Position numbers and translations under genes: made by a program. A stretch of 64,000 bases of DNA from Amborella trichopoda (Eukaryota; Streptophyta; Magnoliopsida; Amborellales; Amborellaceae): contig NW_006497560.1 in NCBI RefSeq assembly GCF_000471905.2, positions 409,076 to 473,075 on the forward strand, read 5' to 3'. How positions within the stretch are numbered: position 1 is the first letter of the stretch; each line of letters begins with the position of its first letter. Below are positions 34,326 to 46,399 of the stretch, in pieces. The notes under the pieces are model-generated. The model saw only the letters and a program-made list of their open reading frames with translations, searched no databases and was not told the DNA's origin.

Positions 34326-36180
34326 TATTTCGAGCTTTTTCCAAGCTTCAAAATACAATTTTTTATTTTCGCTTTTTTTAATCACAAAAGGTCCCAAAAG
34401 TCATCTATGACCAGAATCCATGGTTTCGATGCTCTGAAACCCTGCTTTTTAAGGGCAACACTCTCATTGTCGCCCAAATTCAAAGGTCTCAAAAACCTCT
34501 TTAAATTTTTGGATCTGTTATAAGGACTCTTTTATGAACGCACACAAAAATTAAGATCAAAATAAAATTTTTAAAAATACAAAAAAAATATTTTTCAGTT
34601 CAATCTAGGCTTTTCTATTTTTACTTTATTTAATTTATTTCATCATAAATAGTTTTATTTCCTACTTCTTCCAAGTTTAAATTAGTCTTATTTCATCAAT
34701 ATTAACAAGATAAAAAATATAAAAAAATAATTTTTTGGGCGACACCAGCCATGTCGCCCACCTTGCAAGGATGACACAACTAGTACCGCCGAGGCGACAC
34801 CACCCGTATAACCCAACTGCAAGTGTCTCAGAAAAATTTTGGGACTCTAGGACCATTCCAAGGGCTTTTGGCTCCCTGTTGTCTAATTTTTTACCTAAAA
34901 TAAAAATATAAAAAATATAAAAAAAATAATTTGCTTTAGATAGATCTTTTCTATTTCTGCCCTTTTGATTTTATTCTAGTTTGTTAATTTTGAATGAAAT
35001 CATATTTTCCCTGCTTTCACCATGCTTAGCTTAACTGTGTTTCATCAAAATTAAAAAGATAAAAAAATTAAAAATAATTACATTAGGGTTGCTTACAGCC
35101 TCCAAACTTAAACCCACTCTTGGTCTGAGTCGAGACTCGTGCACCATCTAGTATAGATCTTAGTCTAGGTTCTAGCATAAGTCTAAGATTAAGAGTTGCC
35201 TCTAGAGCTAGACTAGGCTTACCCTAGTTCAAGGTCTTAACCAAAATCCATTGAGTCTAGTAAGTCTAGGTTTCAATCTAGTCTTAGCTAAGGTTTTTGC
35301 CCCTAGTGTCAAGCTAGGTTTGCCCTAAGTCGTCAAGTTTAGATCTTACCTAAGTCTAGATTTTAGAACCCATCCAAAAGCAATCACCATGTCAGCCACT
35401 CAAGGCGACCATGGTGACTGCTCCACGGTCGACTCTAAGCCTAACCTTCCCAAACCTAGGGACCATTATGTTGCAATCCCTTGGAGTTATCGAGAGGCCT
35501 CAGGACAATCCATTATCCAATGCCTAAGTCTTCAATTAGAGGCAGGGTCCCAAGCGTCCACTCCTAATTCTGAGATTTGTGTGGCCCGAAAAGCCGGCTC
35601 TTCCCGAAAAACCTTGAATAGTCGGGGAGTCTGACCAGGTGTCGTCCTTCAGGGGATTTTAAGCAACCAAAGTAGAAGTCAAGTAAGGAAAGAAATTCAT
35701 GCAACGTCTAAAGCCAATTCTCGTAACTCAAACCAAGATAACTCTGAGGTGTAGCAATCTCAAAACCGAGACCCACCTAAGTCTAGGATATCTAACCCAA
35801 CCTTGAGCCACCATAGTACAACTCATAATGTCCTGAACACTGTACAAAGCAGAGGTGTCGAATCAAACAAAACCTTAGGTGAGATAGGCATCCAAGCTGC
35901 CCTCAAAAGTCTGTTGACCTAGGTTACACTGTTCATGCCCCAGCTTATGGGTCGATCCCAAACCAAGTTAGTGGTCAACCCTTAGCATAGTCGAGTCAGC
36001 CGATTCTTCAATCGATCTCTCTGGTTCATCCGATCCAACAAACCATGCAATTTTCACAACCGGTGGCGACACCTATGGGTCAGTAAGCCTCTCAGGAACC
36101 AATGTATCAAACTGCCCTGGTGACTGTGGCTCATCAATCTTAGACCCATGCAGGCCAACATATACCCCAAGTTTGAACTT
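34326..36180 (+). other. Long leader of element 4 with a short open frame
   Basis: About 1.85 kb separates the primer-binding site from gag. The first half is A/T-rich. A part near 35090-35370 is dense in TAGTCTAGGTT-like words. A plus-strand frame at 35389-35634 (81 codons) begins MSATQGDHGDCSTVD and has no recognised domain; it may be the start of the polyprotein or a leader frame, since Ogre-like elements can carry an ORF before gag. Confidence 0.55.
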
Positions 36181-36188
36181 ATCATTCT

Positions 36189-37500
36189 ATGCTTGGGAAC
36201 CCACCAACAAGTGGGCCTACTGCCATGCGAAATAATCAACAAGAAGGCACCTTAAAAGCAATGCAGGATATGCTTGCAAGAATGGGCACGCATGAAATTC
36301 TACCCCTAAAGGCCTATGTTCATGAGACCCTAAGAGGCATGGAAGACCTTCCCCTGGGATTTGTCATCCAAGAATTTAGAAACAAGTTCAATGGGAAGAG
36401 CGATCCAGATGCTCACGTCAACGCGTACCTCCTCTCCATTCGAACTTTGTGAGACAGGCCTAACCAACTGAAGGCCATCTTTTCACAAACATTGACCCGT
36501 GAGGCCTTGAACTGGCATCGGAGAACAACGTTCGCTCGACCACACATCACTTCAGACAAAATGTTCGACCTATTCATCTCTCACTACCGTGGGTTGACAC
36601 CAAGACCTCTTTTCCTAGGCGAACTCAATGCAATAAAACAAAATCCAGGAGAATCCTTCAAGGATTTCATCGGTCGATTCCGTGAGGTGGCAATGCGAGT
36701 CATAGCATGTCAACTTACAGACCCAGCCAAGATCTCCATAGTCTTAGAGAATGTTGCTCTCGAGTATATGACATTCTTCTGCCAAGGTCTTATTCCCCAC
36801 TCTTTTGACTCCATGATCGAGCGGGTGGCGTGACATGAAAGGGCTAGAGGGACACCCCTCAACACCAAGCCCGACAACAAGCCTATAATAGCTCCCCAAA
36901 ATAAGAACAAAAACAAGGGGAATGCTTCCGGTCAAGTTAATGAAATCATCATTTATGGATCGGCCCAAGGTTTAGCTGCTCAATGCAATAATCAAAATCA
37001 AAACCGAAGGGGTCAGCCTAGAGCCAACGCTCAAAATAATAACCAAAGGCAAGAGGATAATTATTTCACCTCTCTCAAAGGCCCATTAGGAAAAGTGTTG
37101 GAATTACTCTTGGCTAATAATATGGTTTATCTCCCGCCACCATTTGAACCACCATTTCAAGTCACGGATAAGAGCAGGTGGGGAAAACGACATCAAAACC
37201 ATGCTCATCATACTCAAAACTGCATATATTTGAAACGGGTGATTCAAGGTTAATCAATAGGGGAGACATAACTGTCGCACGTAGAAATCAACCTGTCGAA
37301 AAGCCTAATCAAAAGATGGGTATCTTCACAAATCCTCTCCCTAAAAATATGGTCACAACGACTGAAAAGCCGAGAGCTCAAGGCAACTCGATAGAGAACA
37401 TTGTCATTCACATGATTGAGTGTGGAGACGAAAAAGAGGATCCCAGTCAGTTCATATTGGCTTGTGATCATCACTTTTAAGAACCCGAAGAAGATCTTTT
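36189..37500 (+). pseudogene. gag of element 4
   Basis: Plus-strand frames at 36189-36452 and 36492-36833 carry the Retrotrans_gag core: MEDLPLGFVIQEFRNKFNGK, ALNWHRRTTFARPH, LFISHYRG, LNAIKQNPGESFKDFIGRFR and CQGLIPHSFDSMI. A following frame (37178-37480) and Asn/Gln-rich sequence fit the C-terminal part. Gag forms the particle that packages the RNA. Fossil, several breaks. Confidence 0.9.
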
Positions 37501-37559
37501 GAGCCTCCTAAGAGGAAGCCCTTCATCTCCAAACCTCGATAACCTTCCCAAATGGGATC

Positions 37560-38430
37560 GATATGATGAAGATGGCACACTATAGATTGATATGGTCAGG
37601 ACCAATGAAAAGGCATCATCTTCCAAACAAGGGGCCAACACCCCAAAATCTTCCATTACTCTTGCTAGGGCTGGCCCTATTGAGCTTCAGGCTGGCAAGG
37701 TCGACTCTTTAACCCAAAGAGGCCGAGTGCTCAAACCCATTCAATTGATGGCTGATACTCTCGATGAAAGAATGAGAAATATCTCAAAAACCAAACAACC
37801 AGCGGGGGTCGTAGATCACAAGCCGAATAAGGAAATTCAAAGATCTGCAACCATTTACGATCTACCAGCTCATCTTGGGAAGATCCAGGCTCAAATCTCC
37901 ATCTTGGAGCTACTCGCCAATTCATCAGCACATAGAGTCTAGATCGATGAGGTACTTGCCAAGATACACATCCCGAGAAGCACACAGCCGATTGAGTAGT
38001 GCGGAATGATCAACCAGCTGATGCCACCAGCACTAATCGTGTTCATAGACAATGACATCCCAGTCAGCTTCAACCAATTTCACGTCCAACCTCTGCACAT
38101 CACCGTTAAGGATATGAGATACGAAGAGTGCTTGTTGATAATAGGGCATCCTTAAACATATGCCCTATGAAAACAGTGAAGCAGATAGGCAAAAGCCTGG
38201 ATGACTTCGAGCCATGTCAACTAACTATCGCTGCATACGACGGAATCAAAAAACAAGCTAAAGGCATACTGCCTCTCACACTCAAGATCGGCCTCACCGT
38301 CTAAGTGATAAAGTTTTATGTCTTGGACATAAAACCTTCTTCCAACATGCTGTTAGGAAGACCATGGCTGCATGAAAGCCTCGTGGTCGTCTCTACACTC
38401 CATCAATGCCTCAAATTTCCAACTTAAAAC
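37560..38430 (+). pseudogene. Protease-containing region of element 4
   Basis: The frame at 37592-37942 is a linker with RSATIYDLPAHLGKIQAQIS and ISILELLANSSAHRV segments typical before Tat proteases. Around 38100-38400 are retropepsin-like landmarks: a VLVDN-like start, YDGIKKQAKGILPLTLKIGL and SNMLLGRPWLHES. The aspartic protease would cut the polyprotein. Fossil. Confidence 0.75.
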
Positions 38431-39430
38431 GGTATCGCAAAACATATGTGTTGAACCCTGCCTTTATCAATCCTAGTATACATAACAGGAAGCTACCCGT
38501 AGGGGTCGAGCTCGAAGAAATCCTGCTCGCTTCCTTCGAGCAAGCAGATAGTGCCACCTTACACCTAGAGGCCGGCGACCCTATTCCTCAAATTTTGCAA
38601 ACTTCTACATCGATGGATGACATTAACCAATGTCAACATAGATACGATTTCGGGTCCCTTTACCAACCAGTCCAAGGTGTAACAGAGGTAATTTCTAAAT
38701 CATTCGAAGCCAAAATTGAAAACGGAGATCAGGTCTCGGGTGTTCTCTCACCTTATTGTAAAGCGAGATGAAACCTTCAAGCTATCCGGGCTTTATATCT
38801 GGAGGCATTCAAAGCCTCGATCCTCTTGATGCCCATCTTTCAAAACGACCTAAGGTGATCTTTGAATCCCCAACGGGGAATAAATCTTCTTCCACATCTC
38901 AGCACACACAAGAACTGGGAATTAAAGACCTTTTTGCTAACTTGGATTTGAAGGTATGCACAATCGGCTCTAACACATCCAAGCATGCTCATCCACTTAT
39001 TCAAACCCAGGAACGGAATTGGTCAATCACTCCCCTATCTCAAGAATCGCTGGAATCATACCTGCGGCACCTTCAAGTCCCGATGCCAAAAAATGAATAG
39101 ACGCAAGGTGGCCATCTAACCACCCTGCGCATCCAGTCCCCAACATTTCTCTCGCGAGTCCCATAAGGGACACCTCTTGTTCTATTTCAAAAACCATTGA
39201 AAAATCAAAACATGATAAAATTAATAATAATAATAATCAAGAATTTTCAAAAATGGTGAACACTCAAGATAGCCCGATAACGGTGCACAATACCCAAGAT
39301 GACGAATTGGATGATTAAGACGAAGCTCAAGAGAGCCAAGAGTCTGAAGATATCTCTCAACCTGAGGAACTCACTTCCCATGTTGAGTAATTCAAGAAGT
39401 GGTTCGATGGGGACCCAACGGCTATCATCG
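38431..39430 (+). pseudogene. Protease-RT linker of element 4
   Basis: Frames at 38406-38771 and 38768-39100 run on from the protease end (LKFPT-like start) without a recognised domain. The stretch then becomes Asp/Glu/Gln-rich (39280-39390) before the pre-RT segment. Such linkers vary widely between families. Confidence 0.6.
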
Positions 39431-39435
39431 AAGAG

Positions 39436-40522
39436 ATGATCGACATAAACCTAGGAACTGAGAAGGACCCAAGGTTAACCAAGATTGAAACCTCCCTATC
39501 TCTTGAAGAGCGGGAAAATATGATTTCCTTTTTCAAGGAATATCACGATGTATTCGCCTGGTCATATGATGATATGTCAGGGCTAGATCCCACATTGGTG
39601 CAACATCACCTAATATTCAATGAAGGGGCCAAGCCTGTAAGGCAAAAACTTCGACGTCAGAAGACCCACCATGAGCTCAAAATTAAAGAAAAAATTGACA
39701 AGTTGCTCAAAGCAAAGTTCATTACCCCCGTCAATTAATCAGAATGGTTGGCCAACATAATGGTCATACCCAAAAAAGACGTGAGGATCCGAGTGTGTGT
39801 TGACTGTAAAGGCCTCAACAAGGCATTCCCAAAGGACAATTTTCCATTACCAAATATAGATGCCTTGGTCGACAACACTGCGGGGCACGAGATGTTGTCA
39901 TTCATGGATGGCTTCTCAGGTTACAACCAGATCTTCATGGTAGAAGAAGACCAAACCAAGACTTCGTTCATAACGCCATGGGGAACTTACTGCTACAAAG
40001 TCGTGCCCTTCGGCCTAAAAAATGCAGAAGCAACTTATTAGTGGGCAATGACTAGAATCTTCCGTGACTTAATGCACACCATCATGGAAGANNNNNNNNN
40101 NNNNNNNNNNNGAAAGGCTTCGAAAACATCAACTCAAACTCAATTCGTAAAAATGTGCCTTTAGGGTTGAATTCGGCGAATTATTAGGCTTTATAGTAAG
40201 CCAAAGAGGCATTGAGGTGGACCCATCCAAAATACGAGCCATAGTTGAAATGCCCTCTCCCCAGAACATTAGAGAAATTCGTGGGCAGCAAGGTCACATA
40301 CAAGCCATAAGGCATTTCATCTCACAACTAGCAGACAAGTGTACGTCGTTTAATAGACTACTCAAGAATTATACCCCATTCATATGGGATAATAAGTGCC
40401 GAGAAGCATTTGATCAAATCAATGAGTACCTCATCAAACCTCCCATCCTTAATCCTCTTAGTTCAGACAAACCCCTGTTCCTATACATGTCAATGAGAGA
40501 CAGGAACATGGGTATAATGTAG
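39436..40522 (+). pseudogene. Reverse transcriptase of element 4
   Basis: The frame at 39436-39738 holds the pre-RT run (DINLGTEKDPRLTKIETSLS, HDVFAWSYDDMSGLDPTLVQ). The frame at 39748-40041 holds VCVDCKGLNKAFPKDNFPLP, SFMDGFSGYNQIFM and YKVVPFGLKNAEATY. The frame at 40217-40522 holds the connection (MDPSKIRAIVEMPSPQNIRE, FIWDNKCREAFDQI). A 20-N gap lies inside the RT, so the catalytic region cannot be judged. Fossil with several breaks. Confidence 0.9.
40092..40111. other. Assembly gap (20 N)
   Basis: Twenty unknown bases inside the RT of element 4. The distance between the conserved blocks on either side is shorter than in relatives, so 20 is probably a placeholder and not the real length. 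Confidence 0.95.
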
Positions 40523-40626
40523 GATAATACGATGACCATGGAAAAGAACAAACGATATGCTACATTAGCAAGACTATGGTGGACTATGAGACAAGATACA
40601 TGGATGTGGAGAAGCATTACTGGACG

Positions 40627-40631
40627 CTTGT
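40627..40631. repeat. Target-site duplication of element 5 (left)
   Basis: CTTGT here equals CTTGT at 55312-55316. It lies between the codons for the HYWTL part and the WAMQKLRHY part of the element 4 RNase H start. Confidence 0.95.
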
Positions 40632-43416
40632 TGTTTAGGTGCCTCGATCTCACATTTCGAATCTAGGTAATCTAGAGTCACATATCTCATGTTTCTAGTG
40701 AATCCGGGATTTGAGATTGCTCTCTCGGAACCTAGCTCAAGAGCAAGCGCATGTATACCAACTGATGAGAGAAGAATTTAAGGTGGGTTCGAGACTTACT
40801 CAGGCTAGCTCATGTGGGTGCCCTCTTAAATCACGAATAAAGTCCCTCAGCTGCTTTAGCTGGTTTGGAATCGCCTCCCTTAACCTGCAATTCTCTTGTT
40901 TTTTCACAACACTTCTATGGCTAATTGGTGAGACAAGTGGGTCGAAGAGACCCACCCTTGTCTTAGGGAATCACATGCTCATATGAGGGAGCGATGAATC
41001 AGAAGGCTTCCAATAAAGAGGGAAAAGAAAAGAAAACTTGACAAAGGGGCGAGACTAGCATGACAGCCGGAAAGCTATCAACACGGAGTGGTAGTAAGAT
41101 GGGCATAGTTCTAAACAGCAGCACGGCGTCAATACTACTCTAAATCGAGATTGATACGGTGGCGCTAGGCTAAGTCTACCCTCAATCAAGTAAGGGGAGA
41201 AAAGAGTGAAGAGAAGAAAAGAGAGCGAAAAGAAAGAGAGCGAGAAGGCGGAGGGAAGAGGGTCCTGACGATGCTAGACGTTGCCACCCATGACAGTGGA
41301 GTAGCATTGCCACGGCCCTGGAACGGCGCTAGACACTGCTGCTTACGGCACTAGACACTGCTGCTTATGGCTAGAGGGTGAGTAGAGGACCACAGACGGC
41401 GCTAGACATCGTCGTTGACAACATAAGAAGGTAACGTGCCCCTGCGTGGGCGGTGATAGCCTCTCATGGAGCGCACGATGATAACCATTTGCAAAAAACA
41501 TGACGACAATCCTCACGAGGTGCACGGTGACAGGTGTGGGACACAAGAAGAATGGTGATGAGCCTCGAATGCACGAAGGAAGCTCATGGACGGCGATGGG
41601 CGCCGAGTCCGTGAAGGAAGCTCACGAACAGTGATAGGTGTTGCCGAGGCCTCAAGCGGGCGGCGATAGGTATCGACATCTGTGCTAGGTGCACAACAGG
41701 GGAAGACCCAACAACGAACTTTGACATTTGGGCTCTTCACTAAGACATCAAAGCTAGGTCTGCGGACAGTGATGAGCAGCGACGTCAGCAGGCCTCACTA
41801 GGAGAGGGAGACAGACGAGCAGAAGGGGGAGGAGAGCTCGAGCATGGCGCAGTCATCGCCATGCGCGTCACCGCAGAGGCATACACGATACTACCACTGT
41901 CGTGCATGGCCTCGGAGGAAAACTTGGGCGAAGGGGAGGAAGAAGGGAGAGTGGAAGAGAAAGGAGAAGAAGACAGAGAAGAAAATAAAAAAGAAGAGAG
42001 AAGATCTAGCTCAAGCCTAGGGGTATCGATCAAAAGTTTCTCTCACCTTACTCTCTCTCCAAATGTGACTCAACAATGGTAAGAAAAAGAAACTGTATAA
42101 AGTAAAATCTCTCTCTTTTGTGAAAGCTTGAGTCCTTTTGTGCAGACAATGATGGTACGTATATATAGAATTTGCCCCAAACATGGGTGGATGATCAAAA
42201 GTAACCCTAATTGCTGAAAATTAAGATTAAAATGATTTAAAAGAAAATAAAAAATAGGGTGTAAAATAACATATTTGCCCCTTCTTAACAATTCTTGGAA
42301 TTTCAAAACACTCCCTACCCTAGAACTTGCATGATCTTGCATGGATGATTTGGGGTTATTCTTATGCCCGTTTCATCGAAAGATGATTGTTTTCTTGTAG
42401 GGCTTAGCATGACGATCGATTTGATACCAACTTTGAGTCATGGATCGTGTTTTTAGTGCACGATCATGTGACTTAAAATTTGAATGGATCTTAAAACTTC
42501 CGATCAATAGTGTGCTCGTTCCTCGATATTTTTTGATGATTTCATCTCTAGATCACACTGTGCATGACGTTACGACCATGAGGCAACAAACGCAGCTTGA
42601 TTTTGTGCTCGAATGAAGATTTTGCAACTTTGAAATTTTGACCAAACTCTAGAATTTCGATGATAGAATTTGCAGTGACTTCATTAGCTTCGTGTACGGA
42701 ATCTGACCATTCGTCTCATGTACGAAGTTCAGGTCATAGATGGCTCGAGACCTTATGCATGCGATGGAATAGGTCTTGCGTCGATCGGGCTTGCGAGCGG
42801 CGTGATTTGGACGCTTGAGCGAGGCACGACACTATTGAATTTCCTGAAATTTCTTCACGGATCAGCAACTTCTCTCTAGCTTTTCTTTGCGCTCGGGTAT
42901 CGTCACGGGGCATGCCACATATCGAATCGTACGTCTTGATGCGAAGAACATGCTCACCAAATTTGAACATGATCTGACTTGAGATGGGTGAGGTATGAGC
43001 ATTGAAAGTTACTGCTCGTGACTGTCCCTTCAATGATGTAGAGTTGCAGGGTGGCCGCACGGGAATAGCGTGCAGCTCCTCCTATTTCCCTCTTTTGCTT
43101 ATAACTTCTTCCTGGAGTTTATGTTCGAGTTGAAATTTGACGCCTGGGGGTTTTGAATCGTGCCGAATCTAATGCCAGTGGTCCCACACCAAATTGAGAC
43201 ATCAAGAATGTAGCTCTAGTTATAGGGTCCGTTTCAAGGTGCTAGAGGCCGATTTTACCGGATATGTTTCTTAGTCTGCACTACCTTAGACATGTCAGAC
43301 TGCGACGAAACTTGACGGGAGACTTTGAGAGACCTCATGAAGATCTTGGCCAATTCCACTATTTTCTAGGCTTTTATTGAGTGGGGGCCCCATGATGATG
43401 ACAATATCTTCCAACA
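40632..43416 (-). repeat. 3' LTR of element 5
   Basis: 2785 bp, from TGTTTAGGTGCCTCG to ATATCTTCCAACA on the plus strand. It has the family start TGCCTCGATCTC, GC-rich repeats with GGCGCTAGACACTGCTGCTT words near 41280-41370, a purine run near 41935-42005, and a TATA word at about 42160. Confidence 0.9.
42159..42167 (-). promoter_or_regulatory. TATA box of the element 5 3' LTR
   Basis: The minus strand reads TTCTATATATACGTACC, at the position conserved in the LTRs of elements 2 and 3. Confidence 0.6.
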
Positions 43417-46390
43417 GCATGCCCTGCTGAATGTTGTGCTTTGAGAGAATCGAGAAGTGCAACCATTCGGGAAGTTTGAGGGATCTTATCAAATTCTTCA
43501 CCCTCAAGGGACTATTCATGATTCTGAAGCGTGAGGCCTTTGTAGGGGCCTCCTCAAACAGAATCAGACCTGAGGGATCTTGTCGAAGTCCTCAGCCTCA
43601 AGGGAAGTTTTATGATTCTGAAGCGTAAGGCCTTTGTAGGGACCTCCTCAGACAGAATCAGACCTTAGGAATCTTGTCGAAGTCCTCACCCTCAAAGGAA
43701 TTTTTCTTATTCTGAAGTGTCAAGCCTTTGTAGGGACTTCCTCAGCCAGAATCAGGCCTATGTGGAGGCCAAGTGCTAAGAACCTTTTGGTCGGCTTTGC
43801 GTTTGCTGCTACACCAGGTTTTCTTTTGATGCTCAGGGTATCTCTTTAGGTCCCATCTAGCGGGGTCCAGTCGAGGGCTTCTGACCTATCCCGAAAGTCA
43901 GGCCCCATGTGGGCTAGGGGATTTGACAAGGAATACCCTTAAGCCTGTGGCAGGTTAGACCTTGGCTTCGTCAGTTTCTTGCCTTCGTGATGGTCTTTAG
44001 CATTTCAGAGGGATCTTTTAATCATCGAACTCATCCTCGAGGACTCTTGTTGTTTTTGGGAGATCTTATGCAGCTCTCACTCCCGAACGAGCCATGTTGT
44101 TGATGTTTTGAAGTGTGGGAGATCTTATGCGGCTCTCACTCCCGACGAGCCATTTTTTGTTGGTTGATGCTTGGCATTTAAGGACTTTAAGAAGACCTCA
44201 TTAGGATTGTGATTGAGTGTCGGCTGAGGTGACGGTCGTGCGGCAATCTGTCTTGTTGTTCTAAGTGCCCTTTGCGAGTTTTCACTTGAACCAGCGAAGT
44301 GGTGCCGTAAAGATGGTTTACGGTGGGTTTTCATCAACTTCTATTATTTCTGAGCTCTTTTACCCATGACCTTGCAGTCATATCCACCCTTTTCATCCGT
44401 TTTTTCTCATGATGCCCTTTATGCGCCTGGATTTTGTTTTCCACGTAACTCTCTTACTCATGGTTTTGTGACCATGCCCGTTCATCATTTTTACTCATGG
44501 TGTTCCCTTGTCCAGGTGTACACCATGCCCGTTTTTTGTGAGGGCATGGTTTTAGGGTCGTGCCTTTGAGACTTGTGCGAAGCCTTTTAACATCATGTGG
44601 TCAGGACGTGCACTATAATTTAGGGTCATACAACTGGACCGTAGTGATGATGAGTGAGTATGGTCATGGATTTGACTCACTTTTGAGGAGATGACACGAG
44701 GTTGCCTATGAAGAGTTGATGATAAAAGAATGGTGAGTGAATAATGGTGACCCACTAGCTAATATCGAGTCCGAGTGGCGAGATGGCCTGTCTATGGTTT
44801 AAGGGCATATAGCTTCGACCGCAGTTATGCATTTTAAATTCACGCAACTAAGATCATGCATTTTAAGGTCGTGCAACTAGAACTTCCACTACAGTTTAGG
44901 GTCATATAGTTTGGACCATGGCTGTGCAGTTTAAGGTCATGAAGCATGGACCATGCAGTTTAAAGTCTTGCAACTAGACCTTCTGCTACAGTTTAAGGTC
45001 ATATAGTTTGGACTATGGCTGTACAGTTTAAGGTCATGCAACATGGACCATGGTTATGTAGTTTAAAGTCATGCAATTAGGACCATGCAGTTTAAGGTCG
45101 TGCAACTGGACCTTTGCTACAGTTTAAAGTCATGTAGTCTTGACCCTGGCTGTGTAGTTTAAGGTCATGGAGCATGGACCATGGTTAAAGTCATGCAATT
45201 AGGACCATGCGGTTTAAGGCCGTGCAACTAGACCTTCGCTACAGTTCAAGATCATGTAGTTTGGACCCTAGTCATACAGTTTTGAGTCATGTGATGAGGA
45301 CTTAGAAGTTTAAGGTCGTGCAACTAGACGTCCGCTACAACATAAGGTCTTATAGTTTGGACCATGTAGTTTAGGGTCATGCATCTAGACCATTGTGCAA
45401 TGAGGGAATCCGTCTAGATGGGGATCAACACCGTCACCAAAGATTGGACTCCTTGAGGAGCAAGAATGTGGTGCAAGGAATGAACTTCCTGAGGATGCAG
45501 AACGAAGGTCTAGATGGGAGTTCCACGGCATGCGTGTGGCACTAAGTGTTGGCAGGTGCATGTGGCATTAGAACTAGGTGATGTGCACACGGTGTTAGGC
45601 CCCTTGGTGAAGCGTGGGGCAGTAGCCCTTGACGAGGCCTGCGGCAATGACTTTTTGACAAAGAACGCAGCGATAGTCTTGACGAGGTGCACGGCGATGA
45701 CCTCTGGGCGAAGGCATGCATCGATGGCTCTTAACGAAGGTACATGACGATGCCCCTTGACAAAGGTTGCAGAGAATTCAAAGGACTTTGTCGGTTCTCT
45801 GGTTATTCGAGGAGAAGGAAGAGGAACAGCAGTGGGCTCACCGGGAACTCAGCAGAATTTCGGTGAGTTTGTGGTGTACTTGCTGAAGTGGGAAAACAAG
45901 GAGAAGGGAGATCCGTAGGGCAACAGGGAAGATTTATGGGGATCCGGTGGTTTTCCACTAATTATGGTGATGAGTGGAACGTGGGGAAGGGCTTTCCAAT
46001 GCATAAGAGCGAGTTCTCGGTGAAGAGGGGCAATGCCGATGGAAACCTGAAGGGTTGCATGGCCATAACGGTTGAGAGACGAAGGGTCGTGGGATGGCGA
46101 ACGGTCGCCCTCCGCACGCGTAGTGACAGGGCATGCCGCAAGTGTCAGGCGACGTGTCCGTATTTTGAGGAACACATGTGTTTCGCGTGCTTGACAACTG
46201 GACCACAAGCATTAACATATCTTAGTCGCGAGACAACGATACCGTCTCAATGGGCAGAAGACGATAGTCTTCCCCTTGGTTGTGGGATAGCGATACCCAG
46301 ACAGTATTACACCCTGAGTGCCCAATCGACGATACGCCTTTGTGAGCGCAGTCTCTTCACGGCCGCCTAGCATTTTTTGCCAATGAAGCT
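43417..46390 (-). other. 3' internal non-coding region of element 5
   Basis: The first part has three near-copies of a roughly 100-bp unit (43490-43760) with GATTCTGAAGCGTGAGGCCT and CCTCAGACAGAATCAGACC-type words. It then shares family sequence with 21400-22300 of element 3, including GCTGCTACACCAGGTTT. The array at 44795-45400 and GC-rich repeats near 45540-45740 follow. No coding domain is recognisable, although the CpG-rich stretch 45850-46390 has overlapping open frames on both strands. Confidence 0.6.
44795..45400. repeat. Tandem array of about 35-bp units in element 5
   Basis: About seventeen degenerate units contain AGTTTAAGGTCATGCAAC or AGTTTAAAGTCATG followed by TAGACC or GGACCATG words. 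The units correspond to the half-units of the 69-bp array in element 3, so the two elements amplified different register lengths of the same ancestral sequence. Confidence 0.85.
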
Positions 46391-46399
46391 TCTGGTCTA

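Noticed and set aside
45849-46370. Overlapping frames of 119 and 160 codons on opposite strands before the antisense block
   Set aside because: The CpG-rich composition explains the openness. I see no shared motif with the antisense block and cannot tell whether its start lies here.
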